Source: Clostridium_AM sp964554365
GTDB taxonomy: Bacteria; Bacillota; Clostridia; Clostridiales; Clostridiaceae
DNA: 11,723 nucleotides
Direction of reading: 5' to 3'
Assembly (NCBI GenBank): GCA_964554365.1
Contig: CAZKOJ010000143.1
Location: 1-11,723, forward strand
Shown: positions 1 through 6,294 of the stretch, piece by piece
How the letters are laid out: every line of letters begins with the position of its first letter
Numbering within the stretch: position 1 is the stretch's first letter
The notes under the pieces: model-generated
What the model was told of the DNA's origin: nothing
Seen by the model: the letters and a program-made list of their open reading frames with translations, nothing else
Databases searched by the model: none
Position numbers and translations under genes: made by a program

Positions 1-455
1 AGTATTTCCTGCATCTTATTATTTTCTTTAGCAACCTTATTTATTTCCTCTATCTCATAAAAATTATCAACTACAAATCTGCCTACGCCTAAGTTAACCC
101 CCATTTGTATGTCTTCTATGGTTTTATGGTTTCCATGAAAATATACTTTTTCCATAGGAAATCCACTTTTCCAAGCAGTATACAGTTCCCCTCCTGACAC
201 TACATCAAGATATAAGCCTTCACTATTTATTATTTGACACATAGCTAAAGTTAAAAAAGCTTTTCCAGCATAAGCTACCCTATTTATATTTTCATTGGCA
301 TTAAATGCTTTATAGTACCTTCTGCACTGACTTCTTACTAATTCTTCATCAATAACATAAAGAGGAGTTCCAAATTCTTTTGCTAAATCTATTGTACTCT
401 TTCCACCTATATATAAATTATTGTCTTTAATTTCCATGTTTCCAACTAATTTCAT
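1..455 (-). CDS. lysA: Diaminopimelate decarboxylase, N-terminal part (cut by window edge)
   Basis: This PLP enzyme would convert meso-diaminopimelate to L-lysine plus CO2, the last step of lysine synthesis, in the cytoplasm. I translated 151 codons from the ATG at 453-455; the rest lies beyond base 1. The visible part is the start of the fold-type III (alanine racemase-like) barrel: GTPLYVID near residues 29-36, YAGKAF around 62-67 with K65 as the likely PLP Schiff-base lysine, DVVSGGE at 84-90, and HGNHK at 107-111. All are typical of LysA. A strong AGGAGGA (463-469) sits 7 nt before the start. The gene lies 27 nt after the aspartokinase stop with no terminator between, so it should be cotranscribed from the lysine-riboswitch promoter. 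Related ornithine or carboxynorspermidine decarboxylases share the fold, but the lysC and L-box context makes LysA much the best call. Confidence 0.93.
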   Translation of the reverse strand, partial: MKLVGNMEIKDNNLYIGGKSTIDLAKEFGTPLYVIDEELVRSQCRRYYKAFNANENINRVAYAGKAFLTLAMCQIINSEGLYLDVVSGGELYTAWKSGFPMEKVYFHGNHKTIEDIQMGVNLGVGRFVVDNFYEIEEINKVAKENNKMQEI

Positions 456-482
456 GCTGGTTTCCTCCTATAAAATACACTT

Positions 483-953
483 TTACAAATTAAATGATTT
501 TGCTACTACATTAACTGCCTTTATCTTATCCTCTTGTTTAATAGCACAAGTAATTCTTATTTCTGATGTAGTAATCATTTTTACTCCTATGTTGTTTTCA
601 CTTAAAAGTTTAAACATTTTAGCTGCTACTCCAGATGTAATCTTCATTCCTATTCCTACTACTGAAAATTTAGTTATATCTTCATCAATAGCTATTTTAT
701 TTTTGTAAGGATAAAATCCCTCTACTATTTGCATACATTCCTTTAATTCTATCTTTGGTATAGTAAATGATAGACTAACTTTATTATTTACTGGGGCAGT
801 CTGACTTATCATATCTATATTAATTCTTTTATTTGCAACTGCCTGAAATAAATTGGATACGGTATTTATATCATTATCTATTTCTTTTATTGTTATAGCA
901 ACATCCTCATCACTTGTAGCTAATCCTGTTACTGGTTTACTCTCCATATTCAT
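483..953 (-). CDS. Probable internal in-frame start: aspartokinase beta (regulatory) subunit
   Basis: Within lysC, codon 245 is ATG (951-953), preceded by AAGGGGGT (961-968) with an 8-nt spacer, a better ribosome binding site than many true starts. Translation from it would give a 156-residue protein holding only the two ACT regulatory domains. It is known that Bacillus subtilis aspartokinase II is an alpha2beta2 enzyme whose beta subunit is made from an in-phase internal start of the same gene at the equivalent domain boundary. I infer the same arrangement here from position and ribosome binding site; it is not proven. A second ATG two codons on (945-947) is a less well-spaced alternative. 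Confidence 0.55.
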   Translation of the reverse strand: MNMESKPVTGLATSDEDVAITIKEIDNDINTVSNLFQAVANKRINIDMISQTAPVNNKVSLSFTIPKIELKECMQIVEGFYPYKNKIAIDEDITKFSVVGIGMKITSGVAAKMFKLLSENNIGVKMITTSEIRITCAIKQEDKIKAVNVVAKSFNL

Positions 954-1685
954 TTTATTTACCCCCTTAATTACTGTTCCTTTTATTTCACTATTACTTA
1001 ATCCAACATATATTGGAATGTCATACTTTTGAGCAAGTTCTATAGATCTTGAATGCATAATTTGTGCCCCAAGGCTTGATAATTCAAGCATCTCTTCATA
1101 ATCTATTTCATCTAGTTTTTTAGCATCCTTATATTTTCTAGGATCCACACTGTATATTCCATCTACATCCGTATAAATTTCACATATTCCATTTAACTTC
1201 ACAGCTATTGCAACAGCAGTAGTATCTGATCCTCCTCTTCCAAGAGTAGTAATATCGCCCTCTTCATTTATCCCCTGAAACCCTGCTACTATTACAATTT
1301 TTCCATTATCTAAACTCCTTTTTATATTTTCATTATCTATGTCATCTATTAGTGACTTACCATACTGTCCACTAGTTTTTATTCCTATTTGGTAAGCAGT
1401 ATAGCTTATAGCATCATATCCTTTATTTTTTATAGCCATGGCAAGAAGTGAACATGACATCATTTCTCCTGTTGATATTAACGCATCTAACTCTCTTTTA
1501 TCAGGGTCATCTGTAATTTCATTAGCAAGACTTATTAAATTATCTGTAGTATCTCCCATAGCTGATACCACAACCACTACACTATCGCCTGCTTTTTTTC
1601 TCTTTATTACTGTGTCTGCAACTTTTTTTATTTTTTCTATAGTTCCTACTGAACTTCCACCATATTTTTGTACAATAACTGCCAT
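483..1685 (-). CDS. lysC: Aspartokinase, monofunctional, lysine-riboswitch controlled
   Basis: Phosphorylates L-aspartate to 4-phospho-L-aspartate with ATP, the entry step to lysine, threonine and methionine. The 400-residue product begins MAVIVQKYGGSSV. Kinase motifs are KYGGSSV (7-13), STGEMMS (71-77), GRGGSDTTA (149-157) and TDVDGIY with DPR (172-183). From about residue 250 follow two ACT domains, the usual site of allosteric lysine or threonine binding, ending with the TSEIRIT stretch (373-379). An in-frame ATG lies 23 codons upstream (1754), but it falls inside the terminator hairpin and lacks a ribosome binding site; the ATG at 1683-1685 has AAGGAGTG (1691-1698) at proper spacing. lysA follows 27 nt downstream. 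The leader carries an L-box, so lysine is the expected repressing signal. There is no homoserine dehydrogenase fusion. An internal start at codon 245 is listed separately. Confidence 0.96.
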   Translation of the reverse strand: MAVIVQKYGGSSVGTIEKIKKVADTVIKRKKAGDSVVVVVSAMGDTTDNLISLANEITDDPDKRELDALISTGEMMSCSLLAMAIKNKGYDAISYTAYQIGIKTSGQYGKSLIDDIDNENIKRSLDNGKIVIVAGFQGINEEGDITTLGRGGSDTTAVAIAVKLNGICEIYTDVDGIYSVDPRKYKDAKKLDEIDYEEMLELSSLGAQIMHSRSIELAQKYDIPIYVGLSNSEIKGTVIKGVNKMNMESKPVTGLATSDEDVAITIKEIDNDINTVSNLFQAVANKRINIDMISQTAPVNNKVSLSFTIPKIELKECMQIVEGFYPYKNKIAIDEDITKFSVVGIGMKITSGVAAKMFKLLSENNIGVKMITTSEIRITCAIKQEDKIKAVNVVAKSFNL

Positions 1686-1736
1686 AATACCACTCCTTAA
1701 AATTCTTTCTTCCCAAGAAACATATCCTATTTTTTT

Positions 1737-1770
1737 CAAAAATAAATACAGCAAAGGAACACCTTTGCTG
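1737..1770 (-). terminator. Riboswitch-controlled intrinsic terminator ahead of lysC
   Basis: A perfect 9-bp stem (1749-1757 with 1762-1770) with a 4-base AACA loop is followed, in the minus-strand transcript, by a U-rich run (TATTTATTTTT, 1737-1747). It lies between the lysine aptamer and the lysC start, 51 nt before the RBS-supported ATG, the expected place for the expression platform. With lysine bound it should form and end transcription before lysC and lysA. Confidence 0.85.
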
Positions 1771-1800
1771 CATGATTAAACATTTAACGCAACTTTCGTG

Positions 1801-2033
1801 TACCCTTGTAGCTCTTCACTTTCAAAAATGAAATTATACGAAATATTCGTATAATCAAGAGACTGTATACTATATACATGTCCCTTAAGTGACAGCCTTA
1901 CACATATTATATGCAAAGCCAGAAAACAGTCTCGCCAAACTTATTTTCTTCGGCTGTAATTCCTTTCTCTATTCCTCACTGTTTGCTAACTAAGAATAGA
2001 TACTTTTAATTACAGCACCTCTACCCTAAGGTA
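1801..2033 (-). promoter_or_regulatory. Lysine riboswitch (L-box) aptamer with an enlarged P5 arm
   Basis: Read on the minus strand, this leader contains the L-box signatures in order: AGAGGTGC (2015-2022), a stem GCTGTAATT/AATTACAGC, GCCGAAG (1948-1954), and GGCTGTCA (1890-1897). The outer P1 helix can be formed by GTAG (2021-2024) with CTAC (1808-1811), extended by TACCTT (2028-2033) with AGGGTA (1801-1806). P5 closes with TCACTT (1887-1892) pairing AAGTGA (1816-1821). Between those strands lie 65 nt forming two extra hairpins, whereas P5 in the L-boxes I know is a short capped helix. Lysine binding in the five-helix junction should stabilise P1 and favour the downstream terminator, so lysC-lysA is switched off when lysine is plentiful. 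The boundaries are set by base pairing and are approximate. Confidence 0.92.
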
Positions 2034-2067
2034 AGTTTTTTTATTAAGTTATTTTTAAATTGTTCTT

Positions 2068-2096
2068 AGTCTAACATAAATATTTATACCTTTCAA
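2068..2096 (-). promoter_or_regulatory. Predicted sigma-A type promoter of the lysC-lysA operon
   Basis: On the minus strand TTGAAA (2091-2096) and TAGACT (2068-2073) are 17 bp apart, matching 5/6 and 4/6 of the -35 and -10 consensus. Transcription would begin near 2061, about 28 nt before the P1 strand of the lysine aptamer. No other candidate this well placed was seen upstream. Confidence 0.6.
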
Positions 2097-2372
2097 CCTA
2101 TTTTTTATACATTTTTGTCAATGTCTAATTGTCAGAATTTAATCAATATATTATATTCTGAAATTATTACATTTAAAATTTTGTTTTTCAGTTAATCGCA
2201 CTATAAAATTCATTTTTTCTATATATTGCATACCACCAATCAATAATTACCTTGCCTCACATACAAATCCATATTAAATTAATTTTACTATAATACACTT
2301 CTAATCCACATTTTAATTTCAAATTATGAAAATGAAATTATTATAAGCTAAATTATTCAAATTACATTTGTG
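2097..2372. other. AT-rich intergenic stretch with no recognised gene
   Basis: Between the lysC promoter and the stop codon of the aminopeptidase there are about 275 bases of very AT-rich sequence. I see no ORF with a ribosome binding site, no tRNA-like fold and no convincing U-tailed terminator for the aminopeptidase. The one dyad (2314-2321 with 2333-2340) is all A/T but one pair and lacks a U-tract. Confidence 0.6.
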
Positions 2373-3674
2373 CTAAAGCTTATAAAATTCCTTAAAAGAT
2401 TTAACAGCATATAAATAATCTTCAACTCCAGCTAATTCTCTTATCGAATGCATAGAAAGAACGGCAAGCCCCATATCTAAGGAATTTATATTTATATGAC
2501 TAGAAGATATAGGTCCAATCGTAGACCCGCCCTTTTCATCTGAACGATTTACAAATGCCTGTACTGGAACTTCTGCTTTTTCACATATACTCTTATATAC
2601 AGCACTGGATATTGCATCAGATGTATAACTTTGATTTGCACTTGATTTTATAATTGGACCTTTATTAATTATAGGCCTGTTTACAGGGTCACTTTTTTCT
2701 CCATAGTTTGGATGTAATGCATGACCTAAGTCACAAGATATTATAAAAGATTTTGCTAGTGCTCTATAATACTGTTCTTTATCTTTTTGGGAACTTAAAG
2801 TTATTCTTTCTAACACACTTGAAAGCATAGGAGAATTAGCACCTTGCTTTGTGGTACTTCCAACTTCTTCATTATCAAAACACACCATAACATTTGTGCT
2901 ATTACCTACCTCTGTGTGGACTAAAGCTTTTATTCCACAATGAACCATAATTAAATCATCTAATCTTCCACTAGATATAAACTCATTATTAAGTCCAATT
3001 ATACTACCTTTTTCAAATTCATATAGAAATAAATCAAAGTCAAGTATTTCCTCTTCTTTTATTTCAAGCTCATCAGCTATTATTTTTATAAGATACTTAT
3101 CTTTTTCAAAGCTTTCATTTACCATTGAAAGTAATGGTAATATATCTTTTTGTTTGTTTAATTCTATACCTGAATTTATATTTCTATTCATGTGTATAGC
3201 AAGATTAGGTATTACTAATATAGGTCTTTGTATATTTAAAAGTTTCACTTTAGGACAAAAAGGATTTTCACCTCTAACAACTACTCTTCCTGCTAAAGAT
3301 AACGGTCTATCTAACCATGTATTAATAATAGGTCCGCCATAAACCTCTGTGTTTAGTTTTAGATAAGCACCCTCTACTTCTATATCAGGATTAGGTTTTA
3401 TTCTAAAACCTGGTGAATCCGTATGAGCTCCTATTATTTTAAACCCTTCTTGTTCCAATTCACCTTTACCTACTATAAAAGCAGTTAGTGCTGAACCATT
3501 TTTTGTCACAAAGTATTTTCCTGATTTTTCTAAGTTCCAGTTATCTTCTTCCAAAAGTTCAATAAATCCATAACTTAATAGTATTTTTTTAGTACTTTCC
3601 ACTGCATGAAAAGCTGTAGGGCTTTCATAGATAAAATCTATAAGTTCCTGAACTTCTTTTAATTTTTCACTCAT
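2373..3674 (-). CDS. M18 family zinc aminopeptidase
   Basis: A cytoplasmic dinuclear-zinc exopeptidase that removes N-terminal residues from peptides; family members often prefer acidic or hydrophobic residues, and I cannot tell which applies. The 433-residue length fits the M18 family. Metal and catalytic residues follow the M18 pattern: H84 and D86 in GAHTDSP (83-89), D239 in GRLDD, E269/E270 in DNEEVGS (267-273), D315 in DLGHALHPNY (315-324), and H409 in SMHSIRE (407-413). No signal peptide or membrane segment is seen, in line with a role in peptide turnover. The ATG at 3672-3674 has GGAGGC (3681-3686) 6 nt upstream. It is monocistronic, with its own promoter in the region shared with the divergent ATPase gene. 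All ligands are present, so it should be active. ApeB and ApeA-type names are used for relatives, so no symbol is given. Confidence 0.95.
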   Translation of the reverse strand: MSEKLKEVQELIDFIYESPTAFHAVESTKKILLSYGFIELLEEDNWNLEKSGKYFVTKNGSALTAFIVGKGELEQEGFKIIGAHTDSPGFRIKPNPDIEVEGAYLKLNTEVYGGPIINTWLDRPLSLAGRVVVRGENPFCPKVKLLNIQRPILVIPNLAIHMNRNINSGIELNKQKDILPLLSMVNESFEKDKYLIKIIADELEIKEEEILDFDLFLYEFEKGSIIGLNNEFISSGRLDDLIMVHCGIKALVHTEVGNSTNVMVCFDNEEVGSTTKQGANSPMLSSVLERITLSSQKDKEQYYRALAKSFIISCDLGHALHPNYGEKSDPVNRPIINKGPIIKSSANQSYTSDAISSAVYKSICEKAEVPVQAFVNRSDEKGGSTIGPISSSHININSLDMGLAVLSMHSIRELAGVEDYLYAVKSFKEFYKL

Positions 3675-3729
3675 TTTTACGCCTCCAAATCTGTATCTAT
3701 AATATTATTTTTTTTTATTTTCACTTATA

Positions 3730-3738
3730 ACTATACCA
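3730..3738 (-). promoter_or_regulatory. Extended -10 promoter candidate for the aminopeptidase gene
   Basis: The minus strand reads TGGTATAGT here: an extended TGn motif directly joined to TATAGT (5/6 to the -10 consensus), about 55 nt before the aminopeptidase start. No good -35 hexamer is found 17 bp upstream, which extended -10 promoters can tolerate. Confidence 0.45.
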
Positions 3739-3827
3739 GAATATAACAAAAAACATAATAAATATATACACATTTTTTTTCTTTTTGCATATTATATGAT
3801 GATTGTAATAAGCAGGAGTGTGTGTGT

Positions 3828-4925
3828 ATGAAAGGTAGTACTAGAAATTTTTTTCCAGGAGGTAATACCTCTTATGGTTTCCATTCCTTTTACCAGTACA
3901 TTATAAGTCAAGAATCCGCTAGAAGGAAAATCTGTATTAAAGGAGGTCCTGGTACCGGTAAATCGTCTCTTATGAAAAATGTTGCAAATTTCTTTATAGA
4001 CAAAGGATATGATATTGAGTATCATCACTGTTCTTCTGACAATGACTCTCTAGATGGTGTAGTAATCAAGGGCTTAAATGTAGCGTTACTTGACGGTACT
4101 TCACCACATGTAGTAGATCCTCAAAATCCTGGGGCTGTAGATGAAATATTAAACATGGGTGAACATTGGAATGAGGAAGGATTTAAACAATATAGATACT
4201 CTATAATCCAAACTAACAAAAAAATTAAAAACACTTTTGAAAGAGCATATAAATTTATAGGAGCTGCAAAACTAATTCATGATGATTGGAGTGATTTTAA
4301 CAGCCAATCTCTAGACCAATCAAAACTATTATTGCTAGAAGAAGATTTAAAAAATAAGATTTTTATAAATTCGCCAATTAAAGTTTTAGGCACAGATAGA
4401 CATCTTTTTGCCACAGCTTTTACACCTAATGGTATTGTTACTTTTATAGAAAACTTATGTGAATGCTGTGATAAGGTTTATGTATTGAATGGAGGACCTG
4501 GTACAGGTAAAGGAAAAGTTCTTAATTATATGTATAAAGAAGCCTTACGCAGAGGCTTTTTCATTGAAGTTTACCACGATCCTTTAATCCCTCAAAGAGT
4601 TGAGCACATAATAATACCTGAGCTAAAAACTGCAATAATAACTTCCAACGAAATAAATAACACAAAATTTACAGGCACTCAAATTTTCATGGAAAACTTC
4701 ATCAATTATAGCAACATTAATAAAAATGAACTACAACAAGTTAAGGATACTTTCTATAGTGTTTTAAATAAGGGGTTATCCATTATTTCTTCAGCCAAAC
4801 AGCTTCATGATGAACTAGAAAAATATTATGTGGATAATATGAATTTCAAAGATATTGATGAAACTTATAACTTATTGTTATCTAGACTTTTAAATTACGA
4901 GTTAGAACTTTTAAATAAAAAGTAG
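3828..4925 (+). CDS. Tandem P-loop ATPase of unknown function (PRK06851-like)
   Basis: A 365-residue soluble protein, the only plus-strand gene in the window. It holds two similar halves. Half one has GGPGTGKSS (39-47), then a region around residues 62-105 with DNDSLDGV and LLDGTSPH followed by PGAVDEI. Half two begins near 190 (RHLFATAFTPNGIV) and has GGPGTGKGK (222-230), then a matching but shorter block (about 245-275). The pattern recalls the family NCBI calls PRK06851, found in spore-forming Firmicutes and with no known function as far as I recall. The first P-loop has the normal Ser after Lys (S46); the second has Gly (G229), so its Mg2+ binding is doubtful. A GTG at 3822 is also in frame, but AGGAG (3814-3818) sits 9 nt before the ATG at 3828 and only 3 nt before the GTG. 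A terminator follows directly. Confidence 0.85.
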   Translation: MKGSTRNFFPGGNTSYGFHSFYQYIISQESARRKICIKGGPGTGKSSLMKNVANFFIDKGYDIEYHHCSSDNDSLDGVVIKGLNVALLDGTSPHVVDPQNPGAVDEILNMGEHWNEEGFKQYRYSIIQTNKKIKNTFERAYKFIGAAKLIHDDWSDFNSQSLDQSKLLLLEEDLKNKIFINSPIKVLGTDRHLFATAFTPNGIVTFIENLCECCDKVYVLNGGPGTGKGKVLNYMYKEALRRGFFIEVYHDPLIPQRVEHIIIPELKTAIITSNEINNTKFTGTQIFMENFINYSNINKNELQQVKDTFYSVLNKGLSIISSAKQLHDELEKYYVDNMNFKDIDETYNLLLSRLLNYELELLNKK

Positions 4926-4934
4926 TAAGTTAAA

Positions 4935-4985
4935 TAGTGACAGAATGACTTTATTGCCTTTTCTGTCACTAGTAATCTTTATTTA
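4935..4985 (+). terminator. Terminator after the tandem P-loop ATPase gene, perhaps bidirectional
   Basis: An 11-bp perfect stem, TAGTGACAGAA (4935-4945) with TTCTGTCACTA (4961-4971), 15-nt loop, begins 9 nt after the plus-strand stop and is followed by a T-rich stretch (4977-4990, interrupted by A). It lies between convergent genes and may also end hydE transcription, although the tail on that side is weaker. Confidence 0.7.
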
Positions 4986-5043
4986 TTATTAGCTTACATA
5001 CCTATTACGGACGTTCTAACACAAATCTATCTACGCTCTCAAA

Positions 5044-6087
5044 TTATTGTGGAACTTGTTGATTTCTAAATCCTTTTGATTCTGAAACAGTTCTTCCTAT
5101 AGATTGAATTTTTCCAGTAATGCATCCTCTACAATGATGCGGCGTATCTCCTGTACATATTTTCCCTGGATATAGAGCATATAACTTTCTATACTCACCT
5201 TCAGTTACATTTGGCATAACTACATTAGCTCCACTTTGAAGTGCTATAATTCTTCCATTTTCATTTAATGTCTCCATAGCAGTGGTAGCAGGAATGTTTA
5301 TATCTGGCATAAGCAACCTAGTTATTGCCATAACTTTTAAGCTCATGTTAAAATCTCCACCTTCCGCATCTTTTAAAGGCGTGTCTTCATTAGGTATGAA
5401 TGGTCCTATTCCTATCATATCCGCTCCTATTTCTTTGAAAAACAAGATATCATCTGCTAAAGACTCTATTGTTTGCCCTGGAAGACCTACAAGACATCCT
5501 GTACCAACTTCATATCCTAAGTTTCTTAAATCTTCTAAGCATCTTTTTCGTTCCTCATAGCTCATACCTGGGTCCATGTCCTCATATAACTTCTTATCAG
5601 TAGTTTCTATCCTTACTAAATATCTATCTGCACCTGCTTCTCTATAAGCTTTATATTCTTCTAAAGTCTTTTCTCCAATACTTAAAGTAATAGCTATGTT
5701 CATTTTTTTTATATTATTTATTATATATTTCATCATATCCATAGTATAATAATCATCTTCACCAGACTGCATTACTACTGTTTTATATCCATATTCTACT
5801 GCCTTTTTAGCCAATTCTATTATTTCTTCTGGTGTTAATCTATACCTTTTCACATTTTTATTGGAGGCTCTAAGTCCGCAATATAAACAATTTCTTTTAC
5901 ATATGTTTGAAAATTCTATGAGTCCTCTTAAATGTACTTCATCTCCTACATACTTTTGCCTAATCCTATCTGCTGCTTTAAATAATTCTTCTTTACAATT
6001 ACTATCCTTAAGCAGAACTATTATTTCATCTCTTGTTAACTTATGACCTTGTTCAGCTTTTTTTATTAATTCTAAATTTTTATCCAT
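5044..6087 (-). CDS. hydE: [FeFe]-hydrogenase H-cluster maturase HydE (radical SAM)
   Basis: A radical SAM enzyme that, with HydG and HydF, builds the diiron subcluster of [FeFe]-hydrogenase; recent work has it acting on the Fe(CO)2(CN)-cysteine product of HydG. The 347-residue product has the SAM-cluster motif C63xxxC67xxC70 (ICKRNCLYCG), a TIM-barrel region with MQSGEDD (106-112), GLPGQT (201-206) and GIGPFIPN (226-233), and a C-terminal C311...C319xxC322 set. As I recall, Thermotoga maritima HydE has its second, dispensable Fe-S site at the same positions. The start ATG (6085-6087) has AAAGGA at 6099-6104 with a rather long 11-nt spacer. hydF, hydG and a hydrogenase are not in the window, so the gene stands alone. 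PylB is a related enzyme, but nothing here suggests pyrrolysine synthesis. The product implies an H2-metabolising anaerobe. Confidence 0.93.
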   Translation of the reverse strand: MDKNLELIKKAEQGHKLTRDEIIVLLKDSNCKEELFKAADRIRQKYVGDEVHLRGLIEFSNICKRNCLYCGLRASNKNVKRYRLTPEEIIELAKKAVEYGYKTVVMQSGEDDYYTMDMMKYIINNIKKMNIAITLSIGEKTLEEYKAYREAGADRYLVRIETTDKKLYEDMDPGMSYEERKRCLEDLRNLGYEVGTGCLVGLPGQTIESLADDILFFKEIGADMIGIGPFIPNEDTPLKDAEGGDFNMSLKVMAITRLLMPDINIPATTAMETLNENGRIIALQSGANVVMPNVTEGEYRKLYALYPGKICTGDTPHHCRGCITGKIQSIGRTVSESKGFRNQQVPQ

Positions 6088-6225
6088 AGCAACTCAATTC
6101 CTTTCTCTTACCATAATGCATCTTTATCTTGTTATTTTCTTTTAAATGCTTAATACATATATCTTATTTTATATTATTTCGGGTACTTTAACTAGATAAA
6201 ATATTTAAATTTAGTTTCTATATAC

Positions 6226-6240
6226 ATATTGTTACAATAT
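6226..6240. repeat. Perfect 15-bp dyad upstream of hydE, possible operator
   Basis: ATATTGTTACAATAT is a perfect 7-1-7 inverted repeat about 139 bp before the hydE start, between that gene and the helD terminator. Its minus strand also supplies a TTGTAA that could be a -35 element, though the -10 candidate is poor (TAAATT after 18 bp). Operator function is only inferred. Confidence 0.35.
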
Positions 6241-6248
6241 AATTATTA

Positions 6249-6294
6249 ATTAAATAAAAAGATTCCAATATTCATTGGAATCTTTTTATTTAAT
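6249..6294 (-). terminator. Strong terminator of the ftsH-helD unit, containing the helD stop codon
   Basis: A 21-bp perfect inverted repeat (6249-6269 with 6274-6294) with a 4-base loop. The G/C-containing core is GATTCCAAT/ATTGGAATC, flanked by an A run on one side and a T run on the other, so in the minus-strand transcript the core hairpin is followed by TTTTTATTTA. The repeat includes the helD TAA (6286-6288) and the last two sense codons. Its symmetry would let it work in both directions. Confidence 0.88.

Noticed and set aside
1686..1754. Upstream in-frame extension of lysC (start at 1754)
   Set aside because: It would begin within the riboswitch terminator hairpin, has no ribosome binding site, and adds 23 residues not seen in aspartokinases; MAVIVQKYGGSS at 1685 is the family start.
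2289..2294. Plus-strand TATAAT as promoter of an antisense or small RNA
   Set aside because: No -35 at 17 bp (aatcca), no downstream plus-strand gene for about 1.5 kb; TATAAT is frequent by chance in such AT-rich DNA.
2314..2340. Dyad TAATTTCA/TGAAATTA as terminator of the aminopeptidase gene
   Set aside because: Only one G/C pair in an 8-bp stem, an 11-nt loop and no U-tract on the minus-strand side.
3768..3796. SigK-like promoter (AC then CATATTATA) upstream of the tandem P-loop ATPase gene
   Set aside because: The -10 fits CATAnnnTA, but the -35 is only two bases, spacing is slightly long and the region is A/T-rich; too little information to call sporulation control.
5044..6087. PylB (methylornithine synthase) for the radical SAM gene
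   Set aside because: PylB is a close relative, but the C-terminal C311/C319/C322 set fits HydE and no pyl genes or in-frame amber use are visible nearby.
6226..6240. Rex operator ahead of hydE
   Set aside because: The consensus arms TTGTTAA and TTAACAA are separated by four bases; here the arms are joined by a single base, so it is kept only as an unassigned dyad.
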